Assembly: GCF_020026925.1 (NCBI RefSeq)
Contig: NZ_JAIQDW010000014.1
Span: forward strand, 62,001 to 126,000
Source of the DNA: Flavobacterium hibisci
Lineage (GTDB): Bacteria; Bacteroidota; Bacteroidia; Flavobacteriales; Flavobacteriaceae
Reading direction: 5' to 3'
DNA: 64,000 nucleotides
Numbering within the stretch: the first letter of the stretch is position 1; every line of letters starts with the position of its first letter. The notes below the pieces were generated by a model. It saw nothing but the letters and a program-made list of their open reading frames with translations. It was not told the origin of the DNA and did no database searches. Shown in pieces: positions 52,663-61,540 of the stretch. Position numbers and translations under genes: made by a program.

Positions 52663-53661
52663 TTAGCTGATGGCTTTTTTTAGTTTTTTGAAAAAGATTT
52701 CTTCACGATTGGCGATGTCTAAAAGTTCATCGGCAATAGCGTTGTAGGCATCTTCTTTGGCGCTTCGGTTTTTATAAATTCGGGAAGCTTCAACAGCAAA
52801 ATCACGCCATGAATCGCCAATTTGGGTCATTTCTTTCGAAAGCGTTTTTAATTCTTCATTATTCAGAATCACCGATGCTTCCTGCAAAAATGCGGCATAA
52901 ATAAAACGGAAGCCGCCGCCTCCGGTACCAATTTCTTCCTGCATGCGAACCATTTGAGCCAGATAATGATTGGCTTTTCTGACACCATGTTTCGCCGGCC
53001 ATTTTCGGATTCGGCGCGATACAAATTTAATACCGCGTACACCCACGATTGGCATTGGTGCCAGCATAGTACGACACGTATCTTTGATTCCTTTGATGAT
53101 TGCATTTTTGAAATCAACATTGCCCGGAACCTGAATTGGATAATACATCTGGCCTCTTGGCGCAAAAGCTCCTTTAGCAAAACGAACTTTGTCTAGTTCA
53201 TCGTGCGTTAAGGTAGTAACCGTTTCCATTACCGGATCACTGATCAGATAATCCGTTTCGGTTTTTCCGTAAACAACTAAATTGTGGGCGTTGAAATGAA
53301 AGCGGTATTCATCAGGAAAATAACTCAAATGATACACGCCAACTTGTAATCCCGTCGGAATATTATTTTTCAGGTTTTCCTCTAAAGCTTTATTCGCACT
53401 AGCAACAGAAGAAAATTTTTGTCTTTTTATTTTTAAGTTTAACCGATTGGCGACTTTATTGAAAATCTGTCCCGGCAAAGTTCTGTAGCTTATTGCCGGA
53501 GCATGATTGACTTTTAAAAAGGGCAGATACACGAATAAAAGTCCCGAACCAATTCCGAAAACCATCGGTTCGCTGATGTGCAGTCCGCTGTTTTTTAAGA
53601 GGTTTGAAGCTACTCCGTTTTCACAATGAGCAGATTGGTGGTGTGTAAAAGTAACTTGCAT
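52663..53661 (-). CDS. BtrH-like N-terminal / DUF4872 protein
   Basis: 332 residues. It begins HHQSAHCENGVASNLLK with a Cys (HCENG), as in BtrH_N domains, and the C-terminal half has the DUF4872 pattern. BtrH is an acyl-ACP:aminoglycoside acyltransferase with a papain-like fold. The protein may thus transfer an acyl chain from an ACP onto an acceptor, for example the polyene acid onto the dialkylresorcinol. The next gene overlaps by 1 bp. The assignment to the domain family is good; the reaction here is inference. Confidence 0.8.
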   Translation of the reverse strand: MQVTFTHHQSAHCENGVASNLLKNSGLHISEPMVFGIGSGLLFVYLPFLKVNHAPAISYRTLPGQIFNKVANRLNLKIKRQKFSSVASANKALEENLKNNIPTGLQVGVYHLSYFPDEYRFHFNAHNLVVYGKTETDYLISDPVMETVTTLTHDELDKVRFAKGAFAPRGQMYYPIQVPGNVDFKNAIIKGIKDTCRTMLAPMPIVGVRGIKFVSRRIRKWPAKHGVRKANHYLAQMVRMQEEIGTGGGGFRFIYAAFLQEASVILNNEELKTLSKEMTQIGDSWRDFAVEASRIYKNRSAKEDAYNAIADELLDIANREEIFFKKLKKAIS

Positions 53662-54065
53662 TATTTTGAGATACTATTTTTGAGTTCGGCAATTGAAATA
53701 TCAAAAGCGTCAGCATATTTTTGTAAAGTTTTGTCGTTTAATTTGGCAAAAACAGCCGGTTTAAAATGTCTTTTTACGCGCCATTTCCACATTTCTACAT
53801 AGCCGGAAAGAATAGAAAGATCCATTTTATTGAGTTCCATAAAATAGCAAATCGGACTAACTTCTCCAGCAATTACTTGTTGTCTGGCTTCTTCGGCACG
53901 CTCTTTAATGTCGTCAATCGCGTTTGAAAGCGCTATGGCTTTTGGTTCCCAGCCCGTACTCAAAGCGGTAGTATAATTACCGTTTTCATCTGTGGCATAA
54001 ACGAGTTCCTTGAGATTTTTTTTGCTTAAATTTCCATCGTGCTGCGGTACATTTTCTTTTTCCAT
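53661..54065 (-). CDS. conserved hypothetical protein of the flexirubin cluster
   Basis: 134 residues, soluble and mostly helical, without signal peptide or Cys-rich motif. It contains a C-terminal short helical segment (LNDKTLQKYADAFDISIAELKN) that resembles a helix-turn-helix-like tail, but no DNA-binding domain can be claimed. Its stop overlaps the start of the BtrH-like gene by 1 bp (TAATG), so the two are probably made in equal amounts and may act together. I do not recognise a family. Confidence 0.7.
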   Translation of the reverse strand: MEKENVPQHDGNLSKKNLKELVYATDENGNYTTALSTGWEPKAIALSNAIDDIKERAEEARQQVIAGEVSPICYFMELNKMDLSILSGYVEMWKWRVKRHFKPAVFAKLNDKTLQKYADAFDISIAELKNSISK

Positions 54066-54088
54066 GACGGTTTAAATTTTAATTAGCA

Positions 54089-54553
54089 TTATGTTGTGGC
54101 CGAAATTGTCTTTTGAATAAACAAATTAATTTCGCATTCTAAAAGTATTTTATCTTCGAGCAAGCTTTCACACTTCATCGTGCACAACGTATAATCATCG
54201 CCGATGAATTTTGAAACTAAAGTTGCTTTTGTGATAATGATTTCACCAACTTTTGGCAGTGAATGAATTTTCAGGTTTTTTATGGCGCTGATAAAACCCA
54301 GAACGCTGATATCCTTATTTTCTGTACCGTCTTCTTCAAAAAAATATTTTTTTCCAACGATTGATGAACAAGTCTGTGCCGTATTTTCGATTAATCCGGC
54401 TTCAATAAAAGTACCATTGTCAACAAAAATATTATCTTCTTTAATTAAAAATTCAGTTTCGACAAAATTGGCATCGATATCCAAAATCAAATCAACCATC
54501 AGCATTGGAGCACGGTGAGGTAAGTAATTTTGAATGTCAATTCCCACTTTCAT
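54089..54553 (-). CDS. hot-dog dehydratase-like protein (ApeP/FabZ type) A
   Basis: 154 residues with the FabZ-family N-terminal motif LPHRAPMLMVD (His13) and the helix motif LIENTAQ, where Glu56 takes the place of the FabZ catalytic Glu (ExxAQ). The GHFP motif with the catalytic His is missing. It is adjacent to a second protein of the same type (54560 gene, 6 bp away). In aryl-polyene clusters two hot-dog proteins (ApeI, ApeP) cooperate as dehydratase. A His-bearing partner is encoded at 41121. Confidence 0.8.
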   Translation of the reverse strand: MKVGIDIQNYLPHRAPMLMVDLILDIDANFVETEFLIKEDNIFVDNGTFIEAGLIENTAQTCSSIVGKKYFFEEDGTENKDISVLGFISAIKNLKIHSLPKVGEIIITKATLVSKFIGDDYTLCTMKCESLLEDKILLECEINLFIQKTISATT

Positions 54554-54559
54554 ATATTT

Positions 54560-54991
54560 TTATTTGGCTAAAACGGTTTTCATTTGTCCGCTTGCAATTT
54601 CTTCATTGTTTAAAAAAGTCACGATATCTACTAAAGTTACTCCCGCAAATTCTTGTAAAATGGTAACATTCGACTGAATGCTATCGTTAATTTGAGGCAA
54701 TTTTTTAATCAGAATATCTTTAATAGAACCAATATATCCGGTTGGAGCAGTTTCGTTTTTCAAAAAAAACTGATAGCCGGTGTGTAAAGCGACAGATTGC
54801 GCCATATGTTCAATTAAGCCTGCTTCTAAAAAAATGTTTTCTTCTAAAAAAATATTGCTGTCCTGGATTTTCAATCCCGAAACTAATGCCGTTTCTGAAT
54901 ACGAAAACATACGATCCACCATGACAAAAGGAAACTTTTGCGGGATCAGGTTTTCTACTGCTTCTTTTTCTAAAAGTACTGAGGCTTCCAT
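54560..54991 (-). CDS. hot-dog dehydratase-like protein B
   Basis: 143 residues, starting at the ATG at 54991, whose A overlaps the last base of the DarB stop codon (TAATG); an upstream TTG at 54997 is less likely. It has the same fold as protein A: IPQKFPFVMVD (Gln instead of His in the PHR motif) and LIEHMAQ with Glu61 in the FabZ Glu position. GHFP is absent. It is a paralog of protein A and could form a heterodimer with it or with the His-bearing 41121 protein. Confidence 0.8.
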   Translation of the reverse strand: MEASVLLEKEAVENLIPQKFPFVMVDRMFSYSETALVSGLKIQDSNIFLEENIFLEAGLIEHMAQSVALHTGYQFFLKNETAPTGYIGSIKDILIKKLPQINDSIQSNVTILQEFAGVTLVDIVTFLNNEEIASGQMKTVLAK

Positions 54992-56124
54992 TAGCAAACG
55001 GTTAAATACGCATACGCAAATGAAAATCTTCCGCTTTCCGGAACAGATAATAAAATTTTATCTCCTTTTTTCAAATTCCCTGAATTCATTAATTCTTCAA
55101 GAGCAAGGTAAATAGAAGCGGAGCCTACGTTTCCAACCTTAGAAAGATTCATGAACCATTTATTATCACTCATTCCAATACCTTTTTCATTTAATCCTTT
55201 TTTCAATCCTTCCACAAAAAAGTTAGAAGAAACATGAGGAATAAAATAAGTAATATCTTCCGATTTAATATTGTTTTTATCCATCGCGTCTTTCATGCTT
55301 TCCGCACCTTTTGACAGGATAAATTCGTCTAATAATTTAACGTCTTGTTTTATAGAAAAAACAGACTCGTTTAGCCATTGGTCTGGTGAATAATCGCTCC
55401 AGCCTTTAATTTCACCATTTTCCAATTTGTCACCTCCGGCATACATGCAAGTTTCTAATTCGTAAGCATACGAAAAAGCTTCCATCCATTCTATTTTAAG
55501 GGAGATTGGGCCTCTTGGTTTATTTTCTAATAAAAAGGCACCAGCACCGTCTGAAAGCATCCATCTTAAGAAATCTTTTTTGAAAGCGATGATCGGCTGT
55601 TCTTCCAGATTTTTTAAATTTTCGGCTTCGTGATTGTATTTTTGTGCATTCAGCCAGGTCGAAACTTTTTCTGAACCTGTACAGATTGCATTGTTTGAAT
55701 TTCCAGATCTTACGGAAAGAAAACCAAATTTAAGAGAATTCATTCCGGCACAGCATACCCCTGTTGAAGAGTTAAGTTCTACAGATTTATTTTTTAATAA
55801 GCCATGAACCATTGCAGCGTGAGAAGGAAGGAATATGTCAGGAGTTGAGGTTCCGCATGAAAGTACTTCTAAATCCTGAGGCGTAAAATTTTCGTCGAAT
55901 AGCGGTAAAATAGCATTACGTGTTAATTCGGCATTGCTGTGAGTGCTTTTCCCAGATTTATCAACAGCATAATATCGGCTTTGAATTTTATTATTACGCA
56001 AAATAATACGTCTTGCTTTAGAAGCAGTATCGTTGATAAGGCCTAAATATGTTTCCATTTCATCATTAGAAATGGCGTCATTTGGCAAATATTTTGCAGC
56101 TTTTGTAATGTATACTTCAAACAT
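54991..56124 (-). CDS. darB: DarB-type ketoacyl-ACP synthase III (dialkylresorcinol formation)
   Basis: 377 residues of the KAS III group. The active-site Cys is in STGVCCAGMNS (Cys125 most likely), the His in FIPHVSSNFF and the Asn in GNVGSASIYLALEEL, giving the Cys-His-Asn triad. In dialkylresorcinol pathways DarB joins two beta-keto/enoyl intermediates. The gene lies 14 bp after darA, the standard pairing. The symbol follows from family recognition and the neighbouring darA. Confidence 0.88.
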   Translation of the reverse strand: MFEVYITKAAKYLPNDAISNDEMETYLGLINDTASKARRIILRNNKIQSRYYAVDKSGKSTHSNAELTRNAILPLFDENFTPQDLEVLSCGTSTPDIFLPSHAAMVHGLLKNKSVELNSSTGVCCAGMNSLKFGFLSVRSGNSNNAICTGSEKVSTWLNAQKYNHEAENLKNLEEQPIIAFKKDFLRWMLSDGAGAFLLENKPRGPISLKIEWMEAFSYAYELETCMYAGGDKLENGEIKGWSDYSPDQWLNESVFSIKQDVKLLDEFILSKGAESMKDAMDKNNIKSEDITYFIPHVSSNFFVEGLKKGLNEKGIGMSDNKWFMNLSKVGNVGSASIYLALEELMNSGNLKKGDKILLSVPESGRFSFAYAYLTVC

Positions 56125-56138
56125 AATCTAAATCTCTT

Positions 56139-57041
56139 CTAAACTCCCTGATAATATTGAGTTTGTTTTTTTATTGTTTTTAGCTTAAAAGGATAGCTAA
56201 CGAGGTGCAATATATACACTATTGGTGAGATTAACCATATTGCTAAGAATAAATAAATATAAAATATTTTGAGAAGCTGTTTTCTCTTTTTCGGATTCTT
56301 ATGAATAAAATTTGACCACTTATTAAAAATTTTATTGGCTGTTTTATCAACGGTCACTAAATAAGGGCTAATCCGTACAGCATCAGCGGCTACTAATTTG
56401 GTTTGTACATCATTTAATTTGTTCTGACTGAAATGTGAAAGAATAATATCTCCAAATTTTGTCGATTCCTGAATGTCTTTTTCTGAAACTCCTGGTAACG
56501 GAAAAAAGCCTAAATATTTCTTTTTTACTCCTGAAAACATCCATTCTACTATAGTCAAAACGCTAATTAAGTTTCCTACACGGTCAACCAACGCGATATT
56601 TCCAACCAATTGAGCGTTGGCTTCTTTTAGCAGGACCTTAATTTTTTCCTGACCCATAATCCACATATTGCGGGAACCACTGATGGTAACTACAGGTGTA
56701 TTATTCAGGATTTTTTTGCTTTCTTCACTTTTCAAAAAAGAATTGACTGGAATCGATGGCGATAAATACCAAACCTGATAGTGAAACAAAATTAAATCAA
56801 ATTTTGTATTCAGAATTTCATCTGAAACCGGTTTTAATGCGGTTGGAATCTGTAAAAAGGATTCCGGGAAAGCATCAAAAAAAGATTCTTTATTCCACGG
56901 AAAAGGGAAAGGCTTTTCTAATTGGATTTCGTGAAAAGTTACTTTTATTTCATCTGAATTAAAAAAGGGTTTTGCAATATTTTGTGCAATCGATTTTAAT
57001 TGCCCGGACTGAGAATAAAAAATAACAAGGACATTTTTCAT
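56139..57041 (-). CDS. darA: DarA-type dialkylresorcinol condensing enzyme
   Basis: 300 residues. The first ~190 form a flavodoxin-like alpha/beta domain beginning VLVIFYSQSGQLKSIAQNIAK, with ISGSRNMWIMGQEK further on. The C-terminal ~70 residues include one or two hydrophobic helices (IFYIYLFLAIWLISPIVYILHL), so it may be membrane-associated. This is the layout of DarA, which works with DarB to cyclise and aromatise the product to a dialkylresorcinol. Its neighbour is darB. Confidence 0.85.
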   Translation of the reverse strand: MKNVLVIFYSQSGQLKSIAQNIAKPFFNSDEIKVTFHEIQLEKPFPFPWNKESFFDAFPESFLQIPTALKPVSDEILNTKFDLILFHYQVWYLSPSIPVNSFLKSEESKKILNNTPVVTISGSRNMWIMGQEKIKVLLKEANAQLVGNIALVDRVGNLISVLTIVEWMFSGVKKKYLGFFPLPGVSEKDIQESTKFGDIILSHFSQNKLNDVQTKLVAADAVRISPYLVTVDKTANKIFNKWSNFIHKNPKKRKQLLKIFYIYLFLAIWLISPIVYILHLVSYPFKLKTIKKQTQYYQGV

Positions 57042-57094
57042 TTTGGTTTTACCTTAGGTTGCAGGCAAAAATAGTAAATTTTATTTAAGCGGAT

Positions 57095-57976
57095 TTATGG
57101 TTTCAGATCATTCCAAAAATCAAAATAATTAAACCATTGCAAAGGATATTTTTGCACAATAGTTTCCACACTTTTTACATATTCTTTCAATAATCCTTTT
57201 TCGTCCCGATGTTTTACCGTAGCTTCTCTTGCGTATAAATGATAATGAAGGCTTGGTTCTTTCATTACATAAACAAAAACTACAGGAACTTTTAATCGGG
57301 AAGCTATTAGAAATGGGCCTGCAGGAAAATTGGCTTCTTTTCCTAAAATAGTTTCAGAAAGTGATTTGGTGCCTTCAAAATAACGATCGCCGGTAAAGCA
57401 GATTAGTTCGTTATTTGCAAGAGCCGCATTGATCTCAAAAATATGCGAGAGATCTTCTTTGATAATAATGAATTTTACAGCAGATTTCTGCGTAACGCTT
57501 TCGAGATAATTTTTAATTGCCGAATGTTCTAAATCGGTAGTGACCAGATTGATTTGGAAATCAAGATCGATGTCTCCAAAAAAGTGTTCCGCAATTTCGA
57601 AATTTCCGATATGCGCGCTGATTAAAACACCGCCTTTTTTTTCGGCTAAAAGCCTTTTCAGGATTTCGATTCCGTCAAATTCATAGGTAAATTTATTCCG
57701 CAGACCGGCTGAAATAGAAACTTTGTCAATAATGGTCTGGCCAAAAGTATAATAGCTTTTGAAAACCATTTTTTTTGACCGGAAATACGAATAGCGAAGT
57801 CTTTCTTTAAAATAATAAGAAATAGCCTTATTGCTTTTCTTTAAAAATAGAAAGTAATAAGAAGCAACAAAATAAAGTAAAAAATAAGCTGATTTAACAC
57901 CCGCTTTCCGAATCAAAAAAACGAATATTCTATAGCCTAAAACTGTTCCTTTTGATTTGCCATCCCATTGACTCAT
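57095..57976 (-). CDS. LpxL/HtrB-like acyltransferase
   Basis: 293 residues: an N-terminal membrane helix (about 30-50) and a lysophospholipid acyltransferase domain with the HX4E motif in SAHIGNFEIAE. The mid-part NELICFTGDRYFEGTKS carries the typical GDR. These enzymes transfer acyl from ACP to lipid A. In flexirubin and aryl-polyene clusters such proteins are thought to move the polyene acyl from ACP to an acceptor. Its ATG overlaps the end of the ACP gene by 1 bp, which suggests the ACP as donor. Confidence 0.85.
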   Translation of the reverse strand: MSQWDGKSKGTVLGYRIFVFLIRKAGVKSAYFLLYFVASYYFLFLKKSNKAISYYFKERLRYSYFRSKKMVFKSYYTFGQTIIDKVSISAGLRNKFTYEFDGIEILKRLLAEKKGGVLISAHIGNFEIAEHFFGDIDLDFQINLVTTDLEHSAIKNYLESVTQKSAVKFIIIKEDLSHIFEINAALANNELICFTGDRYFEGTKSLSETILGKEANFPAGPFLIASRLKVPVVFVYVMKEPSLHYHLYAREATVKHRDEKGLLKEYVKSVETIVQKYPLQWFNYFDFWNDLKP

Positions 57977-58230
57977 TAAGCAGTTTTAGCTTTTAATTTG
58001 GATTCGATAAGGTCATAAAAGTTTTGAAAAGTAGCGATTCCGACAAAATCCACTTCAACCAGTTTAACACCAAAGTTCGATTCGATTGAAACGACTAAAT
58101 CAACGTAATCTAAACTATCCAGCCCAAGTGTATCTTTTAAATTAGCATCTGGTTCAATTTCGTCATTGTCAACTTCAAATTCATCAACCAAAAAACCATT
58201 AATTCGTTCTATAATCTCTTCTTTATTCAT
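57976..58230 (-). CDS. acyl carrier protein 2
   Basis: 84 residues, acidic, with the 4'-phosphopantetheine Ser in TLGLDSLDYVDLVV. It differs from ACP 1 in the helix after the site (VDLVVSIESNFGVKLVEVDF). It sits between a ketosynthase gene (3 bp away) and an acyltransferase gene (1-bp overlap), suggesting that this ACP carries the chain being condensed and transferred by those two proteins. Confidence 0.94.
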   Translation of the reverse strand: MNKEEIIERINGFLVDEFEVDNDEIEPDANLKDTLGLDSLDYVDLVVSIESNFGVKLVEVDFVGIATFQNFYDLIESKLKAKTA

Positions 58231-58233
58231 TTT

Positions 58234-59457
58234 TCATTTAAACTTTTTAACCACCAATGCAGAATTGGTTCCTCCGAACCCGAAAGAATTGGACAAAAAT
58301 ATATCAAATTTTTTGTTTAACGTACTTTTAACTAAATTTAATTTTGAGGCATCTTCATCCGGAGTTTCCAAATTGATGTTCGGAGCAATAAAATCATGCT
58401 GCATCATTAGAATAGAGTAGATTATTTCACTGGCGCCGGCCATCCAGCATTCGTGTCCGGTCATTGATTTTGTTGAACTTACAGGAGGATTTTTCTCACC
58501 AAAAACTTCAAAGATAGCTTTGGCTTCGTTTGCATCACCAACAGGAGTTGAGGTTGCATGTGCATTTATGTATTCAATATCTGACGCTTTTAAGTTTGCC
58601 TCTTCAAGGGCTCTTTTCATCGCTGTAGCCGGTCCTTCGACATTTGGAGTCGAAATATGCCCTCCATTTGATGAAAATCCGTAGCCGGAAACTTCGGCAA
58701 TAATGGTGGCTCCTCTTGCGATGGCAGATTCGTAACTTTCTAAAATTAAAGTCGCACCGCCGCCACTCGGAATTAATCCGTCACGACCTGAATCAAATGG
58801 TCGTGAGGCTTTTTCAGGATCACTTTCTCTGTTAGAAAAAACGCCTAAGCCGTCAAAACTGCTCATCGCATATTTGTTGATTTCCTGTGCGCCTCCGGTA
58901 ATTACGATATCCTGAAAGCCGCTTTTGATTAAAAAATAAGCCAGTCCAATAGAATGTGAACCACTCGCACAGGCTGCACTTACAGTTAAATTAATGCCAC
59001 GAAGTTTAAAAATCGTAGAAAGATTCATGGTAACCGTAGAATTCATTGATTTGAAAATCGCTCCCGAACCAATTAGCGCAGTATCTTTTTTCTCGCGAAC
59101 AATATCTGTAGCATCGATAATGGCTTTAGAAACACTGTCGTTTCCGTACATAATGCCAACTTCGCGATTTTCAAAAAAAGCATCGTCAATATTGGCATTT
59201 TTCAATGCTTCGATAGTAGCCATATAAGCATATTCGGTTTCTTCACCAATGCTCATACGCTGTCTCCGGTTTAGTAAATTTTTCAGATCTGGTTTTGGGA
59301 CCATTCCCGTCAATGCAGACTGGAAACCAAATTCTTTTCTTTCAGCATCAAACTGAATGCCCGATTTTCCTTTATACAAGGAATCTTTAACTTCTTCAAG
59401 TGAAGTCCCGATGCAGGAATAAATTCCCATTCCAGTAATTACAACTCTCCTGTTCAT
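58234..59457 (-). CDS. beta-ketoacyl-ACP synthase II-type, catalytic (first KS of the cluster)
   Basis: 407 residues with Cys163 (SAACASGSHS), His in NAHATSTPVGD and His in SMTGHECWMAG. It is the most FabF-like KS of the cluster. It is encoded directly upstream of ACP 2 and downstream of fabG, thus forming a core KS-KR-ACP unit of fatty-acid or polyene synthesis. Confidence 0.94.
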   Translation of the reverse strand: MNRRVVITGMGIYSCIGTSLEEVKDSLYKGKSGIQFDAERKEFGFQSALTGMVPKPDLKNLLNRRQRMSIGEETEYAYMATIEALKNANIDDAFFENREVGIMYGNDSVSKAIIDATDIVREKKDTALIGSGAIFKSMNSTVTMNLSTIFKLRGINLTVSAACASGSHSIGLAYFLIKSGFQDIVITGGAQEINKYAMSSFDGLGVFSNRESDPEKASRPFDSGRDGLIPSGGGATLILESYESAIARGATIIAEVSGYGFSSNGGHISTPNVEGPATAMKRALEEANLKASDIEYINAHATSTPVGDANEAKAIFEVFGEKNPPVSSTKSMTGHECWMAGASEIIYSILMMQHDFIAPNINLETPDEDASKLNLVKSTLNKKFDIFLSNSFGFGGTNSALVVKKFK

Positions 59458-59475
59458 CTTCTTTAAAGTAATTTT

Positions 59476-60207
59476 TTAAGAATATATTCCACCGTTTATG
59501 TTGATAATTTCTCCGGTAATATAACTTGATTTTTTTGAAATCAAAAAGCTTACCAAATCTGCGACTTCTTCTGCTTCGCCAAAACGATTTACAGGAATTA
59601 GTTTTAATAATTCTTTTTCATCCAGTTCACTCGTCATATCTGTTCTGATAAAACCCGGTGCAACTGCATTTACAGTAATATTACGTTTGGCTACTTCCTG
59701 AGCCAAAGCTTTTGTAGCAGCAACGATGGCACCTTTGGCAGCAGAATAATTGGTTTGCCCGGCTGTTCCTTTTACGCCTGAAACCGAAACCATATTTACG
59801 ATTCGCCCATATTTATTGCGGAGCATCTTCTGAATGAAAAATTGTGTTACATTAAAAAATCCGTTGAGACTTGTATTGACAACACCGTTCCAGTCTTCGG
59901 GAGTCATCCACATAAAAAGACCATCTTTTGTGATTCCTGCGTTATTTACAATCGCTTCAACAATCGCTTCGGGATTGGCTTCCTGCCATTTTGTTAACAC
60001 AGCTTGTACTTCTTCAAAATTAGAGACATCAAATCCCAGAATTTCTCCGGTTGCTCCCAGTTTTTGTACTTCCTGAAGCGTTTCTTCGGCAGCAGTTTTA
60101 TTTGAATGATAATTAATCAGAATGTGATAACTAGATTCGACAGCTAATTTTTTACAAATAGCGCTACCAATTCCTCTTGAACCACCTGTTACTAATACAC
60201 ACTTCAT
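59476..60207 (-). CDS. fabG: 3-oxoacyl-ACP reductase
   Basis: 243 residues, a classical short-chain dehydrogenase with NADP-binding VTGGSRGIGSAI, NNAG, the catalytic Ser in VSVSGVKG and YSAAK (Tyr and Lys), and the C-terminal GGIYS. It reduces the beta-keto group after each condensation. It is the only ketoreductase in the cluster. A dedicated copy is likely, since primary fatty acid synthesis would have its own. Confidence 0.94.
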   Translation of the reverse strand: MKCVLVTGGSRGIGSAICKKLAVESSYHILINYHSNKTAAEETLQEVQKLGATGEILGFDVSNFEEVQAVLTKWQEANPEAIVEAIVNNAGITKDGLFMWMTPEDWNGVVNTSLNGFFNVTQFFIQKMLRNKYGRIVNMVSVSGVKGTAGQTNYSAAKGAIVAATKALAQEVAKRNITVNAVAPGFIRTDMTSELDEKELLKLIPVNRFGEAEEVADLVSFLISKKSSYITGEIININGGIYS

Positions 60208-60249
60208 ATATGTGGAATTTTATTTTTTTTTTGTTATAGAGATAACTTA

Positions 60250-61455
60250 TTATTTCTTTTTTTTGGGAGCTGATTTTCCTGCAGGATTTGTCGATTTGGT
60301 TTCCGGTTTAGGTTTTTCAGCAGGGACATTTCTTTCAGCGGATTTAGAAAATAGTTCAGCATTTTCAAACCACTGATTGCTTAATACGGTTCCGTCAGGT
60401 TTGAGAAAGCCCCATTTTCCTTCATTTTTTACTCTTGCGAGACCATCAATGAATCCCTTGTCCTGCTGAACAAAAAGGGCAGCTATTCCATTTGCAGTAA
60501 TGCCGTATTGGGTTGGGATGACTAATTTTCCACTTTCATTAATGAATCCCCAATTGCTTTCTTTTACAGGAGCGAGACCATTTGAAGCGAAAACTTCTGC
60601 ATCACTATATGTTGGCGGAATTACAACTTCTGCTTTTGGATTAATATAACCCCATTTTGAACCTACCAGTACTGGTGCCAGATTTTTTGAGAAAGCTTTT
60701 GCTTTATCATATATTGGCAGAATAACCCAGTTTCCTTTTAGATCAATGAATCCGATTTTTCCGTTTTTTTTGGCAAATGTCAAATCCTGTATTTCAAAAT
60801 CCCATATTTTTTCAGCGCCTTCAACCGGAATAAACTTACCGCCGCTTACGATTCCGAAAGTTTTGTCTTTTCTGGCCCAGGTTGTGTTTTTAAAATAATT
60901 CCCTATTTCGGCATAAGCAGGTTCTACCAATTCTTTTCCGGCAGTATTTATAATTCCCCAGTTTTTGTTCAGTTCAACTCTGGCATAACCGTTTTCAAAA
61001 GGTTTGATCTGATCGTATTTTGGTTCTAAAACAACAGCCATTTTAGAATTGATTAACCCAACTTTGTTTCCTTGTTTTATAAAAGCTACACCGTCATTAA
61101 AATCATATAATTTTTCAGAAGCAGGTGCTTTTAAGATTTCTCCTTTTGTATTAATATAAACCCAGTCTTTATCTTTTTGAACGATGGCAATTCCGCTGTT
61201 AAAATCTTTGGCATTTTTAAAATCTGCCGGAATTACCCAGGTTCCTTTTGCATCAATAAAACCCCATTTTCCATCTTTTTCGACAGCCGCAAGACCTTCA
61301 GAAAAACTTTTGGCAGATTTGTACTGAGGCTCAATCTTAAAAGAACCATCTTTAGCTAGATATCCAATTTTTGAATTCTTTTTAACTAATGCCAGTCCCT
61401 GACTATTAACAAATTGAACACCTGCCAGTAACAAAAAAATAAATACTTTTTTCAT
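60250..61455 (-). CDS. secreted WG-repeat protein
   Basis: 401 residues from the ATG at 61455 (MKKVFIFLLLAG, signal peptide to about VNSQG); an ATG five codons earlier is less likely. Nine or so WG repeats follow (pattern GKWGFIDAKGTWVIPADF), forming a beta-rich solenoid. The tail from about residue 375 is rich in Pro, Lys and Ser (AEKPKPETKSTNPAGK). WG-repeat proteins are scaffolds with no defined enzymatic role. It lies between the ammonia-lyase gene and fabG on the same strand, so it may be expressed with the pigment genes, but a role in pigment synthesis is unproven. Confidence 0.87.
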   Translation of the reverse strand: MKKVFIFLLLAGVQFVNSQGLALVKKNSKIGYLAKDGSFKIEPQYKSAKSFSEGLAAVEKDGKWGFIDAKGTWVIPADFKNAKDFNSGIAIVQKDKDWVYINTKGEILKAPASEKLYDFNDGVAFIKQGNKVGLINSKMAVVLEPKYDQIKPFENGYARVELNKNWGIINTAGKELVEPAYAEIGNYFKNTTWARKDKTFGIVSGGKFIPVEGAEKIWDFEIQDLTFAKKNGKIGFIDLKGNWVILPIYDKAKAFSKNLAPVLVGSKWGYINPKAEVVIPPTYSDAEVFASNGLAPVKESNWGFINESGKLVIPTQYGITANGIAALFVQQDKGFIDGLARVKNEGKWGFLKPDGTVLSNQWFENAELFSKSAERNVPAEKPKPETKSTNPAGKSAPKKKK

Positions 61456-61540
61456 GATTTTAAAATTCAATGTTTAAAAATATAAAAGTTAAACTCGTTG
61501 GGGCATAAAATTTTAAATACACTAATTTCTGTATAGAATA

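Noticed and set aside
53950..54010. Similarity of DENGNYTTAL in the 134-residue protein to DENGDYTTAL in the chain-length-factor-like protein (near 45260)
   Set aside because: The match covers ten residues only and lies in unrelated surroundings; treated as chance without a search.
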